This document shows, one piece after another, positions 12,622-24,769 of a DNA stretch of 64,000 nt. A program made the position numbers and the translations under genes. The stretch's first letter is position 1; the number at the start of each line of letters is the position of its first letter. Location: positions 38,558,974-38,622,973 of the forward strand of contig OZ038390.1 of assembly GCA_964036045.1 (NCBI GenBank), in the 5' to 3' direction. The DNA comes from Eutreptiella sp. 'Long Island Sound 2002' (lineage: Eukaryota; Euglenozoa; Euglenophyceae; Eutreptiales; Eutreptiaceae). A model generated the notes under the pieces. The model saw nothing but the letters and a program-made list of their open reading frames with translations. It did not search any database and was not told the DNA's origin.

Positions 12622-13053
12622 CCATTTGGGCCAGTTTCGCCTCCTGCGTGGCTGTGGCGGAGTGGTCGATCTCAATGAGCATGTATTTGCCTGCAGCCGG
12701 TTTGAAGGCACTGCGATCAGCCCACTTATTCTTGGTCTTGTCCTGGAACTTCTTCTCAAAGTCCTTGATCGCCTCCGCCTCGCTCACTGGGCCCTTCATG
12801 GTGTTCTGCCCGGGCTCCCCCACGCGGCCCCAACGATTCCAGGCGTAGAACTTGCCGTCCTTGTCCTTGAGCACTTGGATGACGTAGAACTTGTTGTTGT
12901 TTGCGCCAATGTTGGTCTGATTTAGCATTGCGTCGTAGTCCTGGTGCACCTCGGAGCTGGAGGCTAGTGGGCAGAGCGAGTCCACAGGGGCCTTGCCCAG
13001 CTTCTGTTTCTTAGCTTCCTTCTGCAAATCCTTCAAAACGTTACTACAGGGCT
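12605..13053 (-). CDS. WGR domain of a PARP3-like protein, in inverted orientation
   Basis: Minus-strand frame with the hallmarks of the PARP2/PARP3 WGR domain: LNQTNIGANNNKFYVIQVL, then NRWGRVGEPGQNT holding the WGR motif, then DFEKKFQDKTKNKW and GKYMLIEID. WGR domains bind DNA ends, preferably 5'-phosphorylated nicks or breaks, and pass the signal to the catalytic domain. In a normal PARP3 this segment precedes the regulatory helices on the same strand. Here its N-terminal edge abuts the catalytic half head to head, so the two cannot be translated together as assembled. The frame is intact, with no stops. The leftmost part of this frame is not conserved and overlaps the possible plus-strand N-terminus. 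Confidence 0.88.
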
Positions 13054-14144
13054 CTGCTGCCTCAGCGGCGGAACCCGCGCAGGAGTGCCGGCCAAGCATT
13101 CTCCCAGACAGCACTCAGGCGCTGCTCAAGCTGTTGTTTGACAAGGACATGTTCAACCACGCCATGCGAGCGATGAACATCGACGTGCTTAAGATGCCTC
13201 TTGGGGCGGTGACCAAGGCGCAGATCGCGAAGGGCTACGAGGTGCTGGTCGAGCTGAACCGGGAGCTCGAGAAGAGCAAGCCCAGCAAGAACTCGATCGA
13301 CACCGTCACCTCCCAGTTCTATACCCTAATCCCGCATTCATTTGGCCGTGCAGCGCCGCCCGCCCTCTCGACGAAGATCGCAGTGGACCAGAAGTTTGAG
13401 ATGCTCAACACCCTCGCGGACATTGCCCAAGCCCAAGCCCTGCAGGCTGGGAAGGAGAAGGGCAAGGCCAAGGCCAAGGAGCTCCCAGAAAACCCCATTG
13501 ACGTGGACTACAGGAAGATGGGCTGCACGCTGACGCCCCTGCCGCGCAGCGACCCTGCATTCAAGGTGATCGAAACGTACGTCAAGAACACGGGGCGGTC
13601 GGCGATGCAGATACTGGACGTGTGGGAAGTGAACCGGGACGGCGAGTCTGACCGCTTTAAGCAACACGCCAAGATCGACAACCGCAAGCTGCTGTGGCAT
13701 GGTACGAACGTGGCGGTGGTTGCCGCCATCCTCAACTCGGGCCTGCGCATCATGCCGCACTCTGGTGGCCGCGTTGGCAGGGGCATCTATCTTGCCTCGG
13801 AGAACAGCAAGAGCGCGGGATACGTCTGCTGCGCCCCCGGCAACATTGGAATGATGTTTCTGGCCGAGGCAGCTTTGGGCAAGGAGCACCACATCAACAG
13901 GGACGATTCCTCGCTCCGGGAGGCCCCGAAGGGGTTTGACTCCATTGTGGCCAAGGGGCGGACGGAGCCGCCGCCAGCGGCCGACACGACCTTGAAGTTT
14001 GGAGGCAAGGCAGTGACTGTGCCGCAAGGCAAGCCTGAGGCGCAGAAGGAATTCCAGGGTAGCTCTTTCAGCCAGTCCGAGTACCTCGTGTACAAAGAGA
14101 GCCAGGTCCACCTGCGGTATCTGCTGAAAATGAAAATGTACTAG
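13054..14144 (+). CDS. PARP3-like poly/mono(ADP-ribose) polymerase, regulatory and catalytic domains
   Basis: An intronless open frame that covers the PARP regulatory helical domain (from about PSILPDSTQALLKLLF through MNIDVLKMPLGAVT and QFYTLIPHSFG) and the ART catalytic fold. All three H-Y-E residues are present: His in LLWHGTNVAVVAAIL, Tyr in GRVGRGIYLASENSKSAGY and Glu in FSQSEYLVYKESQ. SGLRIMPHSGGRVGRG, GKEHHIN and GFDSIVAKGRTEP are close to animal PARP3, so PARP3 is a better match than PARP1 or PARP2. The enzyme moves ADP-ribose from NAD+ onto proteins or DNA ends at breaks. The open frame continues upstream to 12993, but residues before about 13081 are not conserved. It is intact to the TAG stop. 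Unlike the coiled-coil and PARP6/8-like genes in this window it has no introns. Confidence 0.93.
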
Positions 14145-16840
14145 GCGGGTCGGGTACGTGTCGGGGTTCTGTCGGCTGCGTGTCAGCAGCTGTGTGTGCG
14201 TTCCAGATGTCAGGGCTGGTAGATCAGGAAACAGTACAATTGGGAATGTTGGTTTTTGATCGGTCTTGCACGTCAACCACAGCGCATCGGTGGAAATATC
14301 TGCTTTCGGATGCAGAATCAGGGTTCCCCTCACCAGCAGCCCAAACACTTGATTGCCCAGGGCCAGGCCAACTGTAGCCGAAGCGTACATCTGGCCACAG
14401 CTGGATCGAGAGGATCCCAAAGAGACCCGAGCCACAGGGCGGGAACCTGCCCCAGGGAGGCATTTCGCATGTGGAAGGTTGTTCTGGGTCCCGACGGCGG
14501 GTCCGCAGAATCCTAGCGAGCCCAACCAAAACTCGAAACCAACCCCACAATGGGCCATTCAGGAAGCAAATAACACAGCTGCCCTCCAGATTTAGCCATA
14601 CGGCGTGGCTCTGATCCACTGTGACCAAAACCAACCGCTTCCAATCATGCCCAAGAATCAGATGTCCAGGTAAGACCTCCTGGCCCTACTCACCACCCAT
14701 CGTGAACCACTGGTCTGCTGCTACTGCGGGCCAGGAGCTGTAGCCACGATGTGGCCCACTGACCGACAGCGGGACATTCCTTATGCCTCTGACGCCCCCG
14801 TGCCCCCCCCGATTGTCACGACACCACGACATCGACGCCATCGACCACCGCTCCCACCCATCCCTCCGCTCATGAGGTTTTCTCTCTGCACATTGGATAA
14901 TAGTGAGACATCGTCTTATGAGGAGGGGTTCGGCTCACAATGAGGGTCCGGGGTCACAGATAGGGTAGGCGTCACAGTGAGGGCAATGGAGTCATACCCA
15001 TTTTCCCTTTTTGCTCAGTCACCAAAAACAGCACCAAAAATGATGCACCCTCAAGGATGCCAATTCTTTGTACTTGTGAATCCAGCAAAAAAAAGTCAAA
15101 CCTGGTCCCCCTCTTCTCTTTCGAGGAGAGGGAGAGACTCGGGGGTACGAGAGCAGTCATCGTTCGCTCTCTCCTCATTGGGCAGTTCACGGCCCACTCG
15201 CGATCCTGAGCGAACCAACTGCCTCGTATGGAGCTTCACTGCGAGTGGCCGAGAGCTTCACCGCGAGTGTGATATTATTTCGAGACGTTTTTGAAGGCTG
15301 TGAGGATCCCGTACTGGTCTGTGTGATTCTCGCTGCGCCTGGCTTGCCTGCCTTTCAAGGTATTGGTTTGGGAAGCTAGTAAGTTTGTTCTCGGATTCAA
15401 TGGCGGGCTGGTCGAGAGATCGAGGGATGCTCGTCGAGCCTGGCCCATGTCTGCCCGGATGGGGGCTAGAGGCCTGGAATCGAATGTGGCTGTGTGCCAC
15501 GACCCAGGTTCCGCTTATTTTGGGACTGGGGTGTACATAAAAGTGTACCTGCAGTACAGCAAAAAATGTAGGCACCTGGTTGCACCTGGTTACATGAAAA
15601 AAAAGGGGACTCAGGGTACAGCAAACAGCAAATACTCACGCTACATTGATTTTCATTGGGGAAGGGGTTTTTCAGAGGCTACAGTCCGGTTAAATGGTTG
15701 CATGACCCATGCCTTATTGAGGAATCCAGAGTGGAGGGGAGTCAATGGCGACGTAACCTCAACAACATCCCTGCTGCACCAAGGCCACACTCCAGAATCC
15801 GTATCCCCTGCGACATCAGGGCCCCATTCCGAAAAGAGTGTGGTGTGTATCCTTTCCTCTTTGGAGTCTTCGATACTGCTATTTGACGCCTCTCTGTTTT
15901 GGGTCCCCCAGACGATTGGAGTTGTGCGATATACAGAACCCTTATCATACTTGGGGACAAGCAGAGAGAAATGACATGGCTACATAACGCCTGCTTGAGC
16001 AGTGGGGTGGGGTAGAAATGGGCTGTTGTATGTGGGACTGATTAGCCCTTGCGCTAGAAAAGGGGACTATAAAGTGGAGAAGAGTCAAATGACTACAGCT
16101 CTCAAAAAAATGACTGGTCATATGGCTACCAATGTTTACAGCTGGAGGGTGTTCTTTTTATGCCTTTGGTGAACGGATTCATCTGAGGAGACACACATTG
16201 CCAACGTATATCAGTCCATCCCAGTCCCACACACCATCCCGGTCCCACATAGGGATGTGTGTCGTTGTATTGCTTGAGGCTTTGCTCCCCCACTGGCCCC
16301 CAACTTGATTAAGACCCCCTCTACCTCCCCCCTCAACCCTTTGCTCAAGTTGAGATGCTCTTGTTGAGACCAAGCAAAAGATTCAGGCCTCCTACCCTGC
16401 TCCAAGTCAATGATGCCGCCTCCAAGCGAAGCCTTGACACACTAGGTATTGAGCCTCCAAGCCCAGGGTGCAAAACCTTCTGTCAACACTTTGGTGGGAA
16501 GGGGGGTTTTACCTTCTGCATATTTTCCTTCGTGATTTGCTGTCATTTGCTCGGTTGTTTTTAAAAGTTATTGTGGTGGAATGAGCAACATTCTGATCTT
16601 GAATGGAGTTTGTTTTCTGTGTGAAACCTTTGGCCTACAAATAGTTGCAAATTGCAAGCTTATAGATGAGACCAGACTTGCTAGGTTGCACGCTGAGATT
16701 GGTCTTACGCTTGCAATCCTCTTGAAGTTGTCGTTGAGGTGTTAGCCCATAAATCAAGTCTTGGTCACACAACAAGTCACTCAACGCATCTTTAGGATCC
16801 CCCCCTGCGGCTCCTTACGTCACTTTCCATTCATCAACAC
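14145..16840. other. no gene recognised
   Basis: 3' flank of the PARP3-like gene and further sequence with only shadow or short frames. No poly(A)-like tract was seen just after the PARP3 stop. Confidence 0.5.
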
Positions 16841-16889
16841 CTTTTGACGGCTATCCTCCGCATGGGCAATATTGGTTGTGGTTGGGTGT

Positions 16890-17145
16890 GTGCTCCCTTT
16901 TTAAACACCGATCCGATGGGCTCAAAAAAGGCTCATTGCACTTGTTTAGGCACCCCAAATGGTCCAGAATCATTTTTGGAAAAACACTTTTTTGACCCAT
17001 TTTGGATCCATTTTTTGTCGCAAAACCACCCACTTTCAAGGCATTTTGCAACTTGGGAGGGGCCAAAATGGCTTGCGGTGGGCTCCAAAATGGGCTCATT
17101 TCACTTGTTTAGGCACCCCAAATGGTCTAGGTTCAGTTTTGCAAC
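16890..17145. repeat. fragment of the 162-bp modular repeat family
   Basis: Carries the family phrases CACTTGTTTAGGCACCCCAA, TTTCAAGGCATTTTG and GGGCTCATTTCACTTG, about one and a half modules. Related modules lie at 17.8-19.3, 48.3-51.0 and 60.1-60.8 kb. Confidence 0.8.
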
Positions 17146-17194
17146 TAGTCTTGGTTTTATAACCCACTTTAGTGTCTAGGGTGGACCCAACAGG

Positions 17195-17560
17195 TTTGGC
17201 AAGCAAGCGGCAAGCAGCAAGCAAGCGGCAAGCAAGGAAGCAAGTAGCAAGCACGCGCGAAATGGGGAAAAATCACAGCTCCGTGGTGGTGCTTTGGATT
17301 CGGCCAGAATTTTGGTGGATGCTACCTATGGGTGTGAGGGAAAACCACACAAAGTATGAGCCAGAAACTCAACAGTGGTGGCCGGGAACGGGCATCGCAA
17401 GTGCCGGACCTCCATTTTAAAAATCTGCAATTTAGGGCCAAAATCAGCCTTTTTTTTTTTTTTTTGCCCAAAACCGCCCTAGAACCTGCTGAAAATGGCC
17501 AAAGTGGCCATAGTGGCTACTCTACACATACAGCTAGACTTCACCGTGCCGAAGGGCCTT
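17195..17560. repeat. subterminal part of the modular element (GCAAGCAA-rich)
   Basis: A short array of GCAAGCAAGCGGCAAGCA is followed by sequence resembling that downstream of the GCAAGCAA arrays at 48.66 and 52.0 kb and, inverted, at 61.1-61.9 kb. This is the non-modular end of the same repeat family. Confidence 0.55.
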
Positions 17561-17671
17561 CTAGGGCCCTCTAATTCCACAATATGTCCGCGAACTGCCC
17601 CCCAAACGGCCCTTAAAAGCCCCAAAATTTGTGCACATTGGCCGCCGACAGCCCCAAACCAAAACCAGGAT

Positions 17672-19428
17672 TGAATATTGGGACCAAGCTGGTGGGGGAA
17701 GGAACATTGTCTAGGAGACTTTAACGACAAATGAGGTACGCACCGGAAGGTGGATGAGAGCGGCTTAAAAAGCGCTCAAAATGAGTTGTATTCATCCGTT
17801 TGGGCACCACAACTGGACTAGGATCATTCTTGGAAAACCATGGTTTTGGCCCGCTGTTGAGCCATTTGTGGTCCCAAATTGGCCCATTTTCAAGGCCCTT
17901 TCGCCCTTGAGAGGGTCCAAAATTGCTCACCATGGGCTCAAAATGGGCTCATTCCACTTGTTTGTGCACCCCCAAATAGTCCAAAAGTATCTTTGGAAAA
18001 ACACATTTTGGATCCATGTTTGACTGATTTTTTGTCCCAAAGCAACCCAATTTCAAGGCATTTTGTGACTTTGGAGTGGCCAAAATGGCTTGCAATGGGC
18101 TCAAAAAGGGCTCATTTCACTTGTTTGTGCACCCGAAAGGGTCTAGGTTCAGTTTTGGAAAAATCCTTTTTTGACGCATTTTGGACCCATTTTTTGTCGC
18201 AAAACAACCCATTTTCAAGGCATTTTGGGATTTTAGGAGGGCCAAATGGGCCACCACGAGCTCAAAACGCGCCAAAAACACTTGTTTTGGCATTCCATGT
18301 GGTGCACAATCATTTTTGAAAAATGTCAATTTTTTTTTGCACCCGGTGGACCTTGTTGACCCATTTTGGCACCCACCTCTTTGGGCTACCACTTGCAGCT
18401 TGCCGCAACCCACTTGGGCTATGTGGCTCAAAACGCGATTTCGAGCGCACCTAATCGAGCTAATCCACCCGCAATCACCCACTTTTGGTGGTTTCCACCC
18501 CTCAAAATTGCCCTAACCGACACCTAGACCCCCGCACCTAGGCCCAGTGGGCCGTGGCAAGCTGCAAGAGGTAGCCCAAAGAGGTGGGTGCCAAAATGGG
18601 TGACAAGGTCCACGGGGTGCAAAAAAAACGACTTTTTTCAAAAATGATCTTGCACCACATGGAATGCCAAAACAAGTATTTTTGGCGCATTTTGATCTCG
18701 TGGTGGCCCGTTTTGGTCCTCCTAAAATCCCAAAATGCCTTGAAAATGGGCGCTTTTGGGACAAAGAATGGGTCAAAAATAGGTCAAAAAAGATTTTTTC
18801 CAAAAATGATCCTAGACCATTTGGGGTGCCTAAACAAGTGAAATGAGCCCATTTTGGAGCCCACTGCAAGCCATTTTGGCCCCTCCCAAGTTGCAAAATG
18901 CCTTGAAAATGGGTGGTTTTGCGACAAAAAAAGGGTCCAAAATGGGTCAAAAATGGGTCAAAAGTGTGTTTTTCCAAAAATGATCCTAGACCATTTGGAG
19001 TGCCTAAACAAGTGAAATGAGCCCTTTTGAGCCTATTGCAAGCCATTTTGGCCACTCCAAAGTCACAAAATGCCTCATAAAAGGGCTGTTTTTGGACGAA
19101 AAATCAGTCAAACATGGATCAAAATGTGTTTTTCCAAAGATACTTTTGGACTATTTGGGGGTGCACAAAGAAGTGGAATGAGCCCATTTTGAGCCCATGT
19201 TGGGCAATTTTGGCCCCTCTCAAGGCTCAAAGGGCCTTGAAAATGGGCCACTTTGGGACCACAAATGGCTCAAAAACAGGTCAAAATCATGGTTTTCCAA
19301 ACATGATCCAAGGTGCCCAAACGGATGAATACAACTCATTTTGAGCCCCAAATGAGCCGCCCTCGTACCTCATTTGTCGTTAAAGTCTCCTACACAATGT
19401 TCCTTCCCCCACCAGCTCGGTCCCAATA
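17672..19428. mobile_element. foldback (long-TIR) element built of repeat modules
   Basis: The two halves are inverted copies of each other. The left end reads ATATTGGGACCAAGCTGG and continues through AAGGAACATTGT and TTTAACGACAAATGAGG. The right end shows the reverse complement in the same order. Each arm is roughly 850 bp and is mostly degenerate 162-bp modules. The centre is near 18.52 kb, where CACCCACCTCTTTGGGCTAC faces its reverse complement. No transposase was seen. It would be a non-autonomous foldback element or an assembled hairpin. Confidence 0.8.
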
Positions 19429-19671
19429 TCTCTCGGGGACGGACAGGAATATGCCAACACGGAGCGTTTTCAGGGATCGCCGTGATTGTTGCCTCGTTTG
19501 TGCCCGCTGAGTGTCCCAAAGGGGGGGGTATGTGGGGTATATTCGGAAAGCCCTTGAAAAGGGCTATTCGGAACACCCTGGGTCTGCATGTTGTACTGAC
19601 AGTATGTTTGAGATTTTTGTCTTTTTTGGACAGTGCCTGTGTTGCTTGCTGGCTGTTTTTGTCAACAGACA

Positions 19672-20041
19672 GCCACCATGTCCGGATACAAGTTCACGCC
19701 ACGTGCCGTTGCATCCCCAGATGCACCGCAACAACCTTTGGTTCGCAAAAGATGAGGGCAGCCTTTCCCCTCACCCTGGTTTTACCTGGATGAAAGCAGG
19801 GTACAGCGAGTCCATTGAGTGGCGCAAGGTGAGGCTGACCAAGCAACGGAATGTTGACCTCACAACAGATGGTCTCTGGGCAATGCCTCTGAATTCAGGG
19901 TGGGTACCGGTAAAGAGCCGCAGGTTGCAGGATTGGCAAAAGCTGAAAAATTATGTTCCTAACAATAAGCATGGTGATGTCTGCCCAAATGGGGTCCCAG
20001 CCCTGCCTGAAAAAGACAGCGCAAATGACGATTCGGAATAA
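19672..20041 (+). CDS. probable terminal exon, unknown protein
   Basis: An open frame preceded by a good acceptor (TTTTTGTCAACAG) and ended by TAA. It encodes a soluble, charged tail with WFAKDEGSLSPHPGFTWMK, SIEWRKVRLTKQ and PLNSGWVPVKSRRLQDW, whose amino-acid use looks like protein rather than repeat translation. No family recognised and no upstream exon found. It sits just outside the foldback element. Confidence 0.4.
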
Positions 20042-20513
20042 GCAAGTGTGAAACGTTCAGTGCATGTTTGCGTGCCGACTTTGCAGCAACCTGGGGTCGA
20101 AAATCGTGCAAACACCGAAAAGTTTGGCCTCGATGCTCAAAAATATCGTCAGCTACCCCCCCCTAACCCATGCATTTCTGAAATGGCCTTTTCTCACAGA
20201 TTTCAAAAAGTATACACATACCCCCCCCTACGGAACGAAATTTTGGTGCTCTGGACGAAAAATGGAGAAAACCCTGAGAATACACGAATTTGCTCCGCGT
20301 TGGCATGTTATGAATGTCCCCGAGAGATATTCAATCCTGGTTAGGGTGATGGTATGGTCAGAGTGAGGGCAAGGGGAGGCAAGGGGAGCCTGTGGTTGAC
20401 CAATGTTTGGCCTTGGGGGCATGTGCCCCCCACCCACCCCAAATCGCCCCACCAACGGACCCCCCCCCCCCCCCCACCGACCCTCCCGGACCCCCCCGTC
20501 CCGTGCCGTGCGG

Positions 20514-21724
20514 TGCAGCACCACACACACAGTGCGGCGCGGCAAAGCTCGCACAGTGCAGTGCAGTGTGCAGCATAGTGTGCTGCGGCACAACACAACA
20601 CACACAGTGCAGGGCGGCACAACACACACGTGCGGTGCAGCACAACGCACATAGTGCAAAACAGCACAACAAGCACAGTGCAGTGCAATTCGCAGCACAG
20701 TGCAGTGCAGCACAACACGCATAGTGCAGTGCAGTGCACAGCACAGAGCAGTGTAGCACAACACACACAACGCAGTGCAGTGCACAGCACAATGCAGTGC
20801 AGCGCAGCGCGCACAGGGCAGTGCTGCACGGCACGGCGCACACAAAGCGGTGCGGCACAACACACATAGTGCAGTGCAGCACACGTCACGCGTGCAGTGC
20901 GGCACCGCACACACAGTGCCGTGCAGCACAGCATGCACAGTGCAGTGCCGCAAAGCCAGCACCGTGCAGTGCCACGGGGTGTGTAGTCCTGTGCCATGCA
21001 GTGCAACACAAGCGCAACACACGCAGTGTAGGACGGCGCAGCTCACGTAGTGCATTGAAGTGCAGCACATCACACACAGTGCAGTGCAGCACGGCGCGCA
21101 CAGTGCAGCACATCACAACACAGCACACATAATGCAGTGTAGCACAACACACACAGTGCAGTGTAGCACAGCACACACGTGCGGTGCGGCACAACGTGCC
21201 AGTGCTGTGCTGCACAGCAAGCACAGTGCAGTGCTGCACAGCAAGCACAGTGCAGTGCTGCACAGCCGGCACCGCGCAGAGCAACGTAGCGAGCGGTCCC
21301 ATGCCGTGCAGTGCAGCACAGCACACACAGTGCAGCGCAGCACGGCTCGCACGGTGCAGCGCAGTGCGCGGCACAATGCAGTCCAGCACAAGACACACAA
21401 CGTAGTGCATGCACGGCACAGTGCACTGCAGCAAAGCTCACACAGTGCAGTGCAGTACAACACACACACAGTGCAGTGCAGTGCGCAACACAGTGCAGTG
21501 CAGCACAGCACGCACAGCGCAGTGCAACACGGCACACACATTGCAGTGTAGCACAGCAAGCACAGTGCGGCACAGTGTGCACAGTGCAGTGCCGCACAGC
21601 ACAACACACACAGTACGGTGTGGCACAACACACACAGTGCAGTGTAGTGCGCAGCACAACGCTGTGTAGCACGGCACGCACAGGGCAGTGCAGCACAAGG
21701 CGCACAGTGCAGTGCAGCACAGCC
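20514..21724. repeat. satellite of GTGCAGTGCAGCACA-type units, main block
   Basis: About 1.2 kb of short interspersed words (GTGCAGTGCAGCACA, ACACACACAGTGCAGTG and variants) with few other bases. The words are partly self-complementary (GTGC/GCAC), so either strand can fold. Long Cys/His/Thr-rich frames on both strands are by-products. Confidence 0.95.
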
Positions 21725-22099
21725 TGAACCTATGACAAGTTGAACGTTGAACAAAGCTGTTTGGGAAAGGTAATGGTGCGTAGTTTGCAGATGTATGGTA
21801 CTTAGATTTTGTTTCACAAAGGACGGCTATGCAAAAATCAGACTTCAAACAGCATTTTGACACGTTTCTAACACTTGTGAAAACTTGATTTCATGTCTCT
21901 TCCCCAACTTGAATTTCTCTAAACTGACAAAGAGTCTATGGAAGTTGAAATATGTTTCGAAAACCTGAAGTCATGTCCTCTACGATGCACGTATTTGTTT
22001 TTCTGTATCAAAACAACATAATACAGAAAAATGGTGCGGAAGTTGGACATTTTGACCGAAAAATTGGTTTTTGGCATGCATGTTTCATCAGCAGGCATG
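21725..22099. other. unique spacer between satellite blocks
   Basis: Ordinary AT-rich sequence with no repeat words; no gene seen. Confidence 0.6.
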
Positions 22100-22352
22100 G
22101 TGCAGTGCAGCGCGCACAGTGCAGTGCCGCACAGCACGACACACACAGTGAGGTGCGGCACAGCACGCACAGAGGAGCACGGCGCGCACAGAGCAGCACA
22201 ACACAGCTCAACACACACAGTGCAACACGGCACGGCACACACAGTGCGGTGCAGCACGGCGCACGCGGACAGTGTAGTGGGCAGCACAGTGCAAAGCAGC
22301 ACGGCATGCATAGTGCCATGCGGCACAGAGCATTACAGCGCAGCACACACGC
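22100..22352. repeat. satellite of GTGCAGTGCAGCACA type, second block
   Basis: The same word set as the 20.5-21.7 kb block, resumed after a 375-bp unique spacer and followed by a poly-C run. Confidence 0.92.
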
Positions 22353-23360
22353 ACATGGGAGCCCCCCCCCCCCCCTACAAGAGTGACCTCCCCCTCCCTA
22401 CCCAGGGCACGGCGCTGCAGCCTGCCCGGACGGGGTGTGCACATGCATGGCCGGCCGATATGCAGAGTCGTCGGGAAAGCCATCGTGCGTCCCTCAGGCG
22501 GCCTGTGAGCCTCAAGATCGGCCCTCAAATCAAATCAAATCAAAACCAAATCCCGGACCCCCCCCCCCCCCAAGCCCCTCCCAGAACCCCCCCCCCCCCT
22601 TGGGGCCCTTCGGCCAACGGTTAGTGGGGGTGGTAGCATCCTCACACCTTATAGAGTCAAGTGCTGGGCGCTCATGTGTGGTTCTAAGTGTGGCGGGGTC
22701 TCGCTCGGGGTTCAACATGTTGGTGTGGATCTTTCTTTGCACCTGAGCTCTCCGGGCTGATACGAGGCGGGCTCATGCGTGGACCTCCAATGACGAACGA
22801 GCCAATTCAACCACCAACAGACCACCCATATTTACAACTCCTGCACCTTTGTGAGTCACCTGAGCCACCTCCATGACAATGATGGCAAGTCCTACAAAAA
22901 TATCTAGAACGTTCGGGAATAAAGGTGGAAACGAAGGGCTTTGTGGTGTTTCAAACTCGTTGGGTGCAAGCAGGGCATCATTTCCGATGTATGAAGCACC
23001 AACCAGCTGGGGAGCTCTTGTGGTGTGCCTTATCTACCTAAGAGTGGTGGATCAAGTGCTCAGCATCTGGTGCTCCTTGGGGGCTGTCAGTGCTGTCCCT
23101 GGAGTACTCATTTTCACCACCACTTGCATCGTTCGTTGAACGGCCCTGGCGGCCCTTTGGTTGTCTTTGAGGTGTTCTTAACGGTTTGGATTCAGTGTGT
23201 TGATCCTACGAGAACAGTCGGACTTGCGATCACTTGCGATTTCCACCTGCACTTGCGTAGTGTGCGCGCACACAGCGCTCCCTATAGCTTCCTCTGAGCA
23301 AGCACATTCACTGGAAAAGATATTTCTGAATTCCTGTCGCCTGCCACTGGTGGTGGCCAT
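22353..23360. other. no gene recognised; poly-C runs
   Basis: Poly-C runs near 22363, 22560 and 22590; the rest shows no supported exon. Confidence 0.5.
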
Positions 23361-23362
23361 AC

Positions 23363-23656
23363 TTGATTGTGCAGTGAGGCACACGCTCTCAGGCCGAATT
23401 GAGCCTTATTACTGAAGATCACGGTAAATGATGAGCTGATGGTGGAAGCGGCCTTTAAGCGCAGGCTACCGAGTGCATACCACATGTCCTTGTGCGTACG
23501 ACCACAACGTGAAGTGCGGAAAACAACGGGGACACGATGTGATGTAGCAATCGTTTTCCTGAAACCATGCAACTCCGCACGGCAGTGCCCCACAAGACCT
23601 TCGATTTTCTTTTGTAAAGTTGGAATTCTTTTTCAATCTGGGATGGCTTCATGTGG
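23363..23656 (-). CDS. possible minus-strand exon(s), unknown protein
   Basis: After a CATCCCAG acceptor the minus strand reads IEKEFQLYKRKSK. A short intron of about 42 nt could follow, ending in GGTTTCAG at 23559, and then a frame with either ENDCYITSCPRCFPHF (a Cys-x2-Cys pair) or KTIATSHRVPVVFRTSRC. Both frames end at usable GT donors (GTATGC and GTATGG). Which one is right, and whether the tiny intron is real, cannot be settled by eye. Confidence 0.3.
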
Positions 23657-23699
23657 CATCAATTGCCCTTGTGGCACTCTGTGGTTTTGAAGAAGGATG

Positions 23700-24600
23700 A
23701 TCATTTGACATGTTGTTGCCCAGCCCTCATCACGTCCAGGTCACCGCAGTTGGACAAAGCTGTAACTGTGTGAGTCGCAATTGGGGGGGGGGCAGACAGG
23801 GGTAATACATACACTGATACACCCACCAACATATGGGGCTTCCCACAAGGGGGTTGGGTGGGGAGTGGGGACCTGCATATTTAAGATTCCTGTGAAATTC
23901 TGTTTCATTCTGACTGCACACACACAACTAGGGCAAACGGAATGGAAGTGCCAGGAATCGTGAGAGAATAAGACCCAAGGCATGTGGTCTAGAAGGGCAC
24001 CCGCAGTAGTTGTTGTGCACTATTGTGCAACGGGTGCGCAATGAAAAAGTGGACAATGGTTGTGCACCATTTGACATTAATGTGCACATCAGCATATTGG
24101 TGGTGCACAGCGTTCGTACATCTTGCTGAGGTTGGGGCTGGGGGGGTTTCTTCAATCTGGAACGAATGGGACGCACCATGCACACACGATGCATCTCCTT
24201 TATTCAAATAATTTACCAGACCCTAATGTTTTGCTTGGTTCATGCCCCGTAAGGTGTTTTGAGTAAGCACTTGAGTGCACAGCAATTGTTTTTGCTCCGT
24301 GCTAAGTTTTAACGTTTTTCCCATGCATGCAATTCACATGTTTCCTGTGTTGCAGCCCCAGAAAAGCAAGGAAGATGGAGCCAATTTCCATCCCTATGAA
24401 TGAAAAAGGGCTCACCAGAATATGGTAATGTAGCCATATTAGGCACCTCCGCTGGAGACCTTAATACCATGAGGGTCATGTAGCCACATCCCTCCTCTTT
24501 GCTTTGGACAAGATCGGGGCTCACCGTCAATTGGGTGATTTTCTTGACTATGATGTTGGTCTACATGATGGGGCATACAAGAATGCATCCATACTCTGGT
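23700..24600. other. no gene seen
   Basis: Upstream flank of the RRM gene. Only short frames without domains. Confidence 0.5.
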
Positions 24601-24769
24601 TCCTCTTTGGGGAAGAGGGAAATTGAGTGCTGGATAGCAAGACTACAATGATGTACATGGCTTGTACTGTGCCCACAAATCTGTGCACAACCGCCCGGGG
24701 GGCAGGGGGGGGGGGCTCCTCGGGTTTGGACGCCAACCTCACTTTAGATTTTCTTGTGGTTGGCCCAGC

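Noticed and set aside
13338-14558. 406-codon minus-strand ORF over the PARP3 catalytic domain
   Set aside because: Antisense shadow of the conserved plus-strand frame; no recognisable motif.
20228-21817. Cys/His/Thr-rich ORFs of 130-280 codons on both strands
   Set aside because: By-products of the GTGCAGTGCAGCACA satellite.
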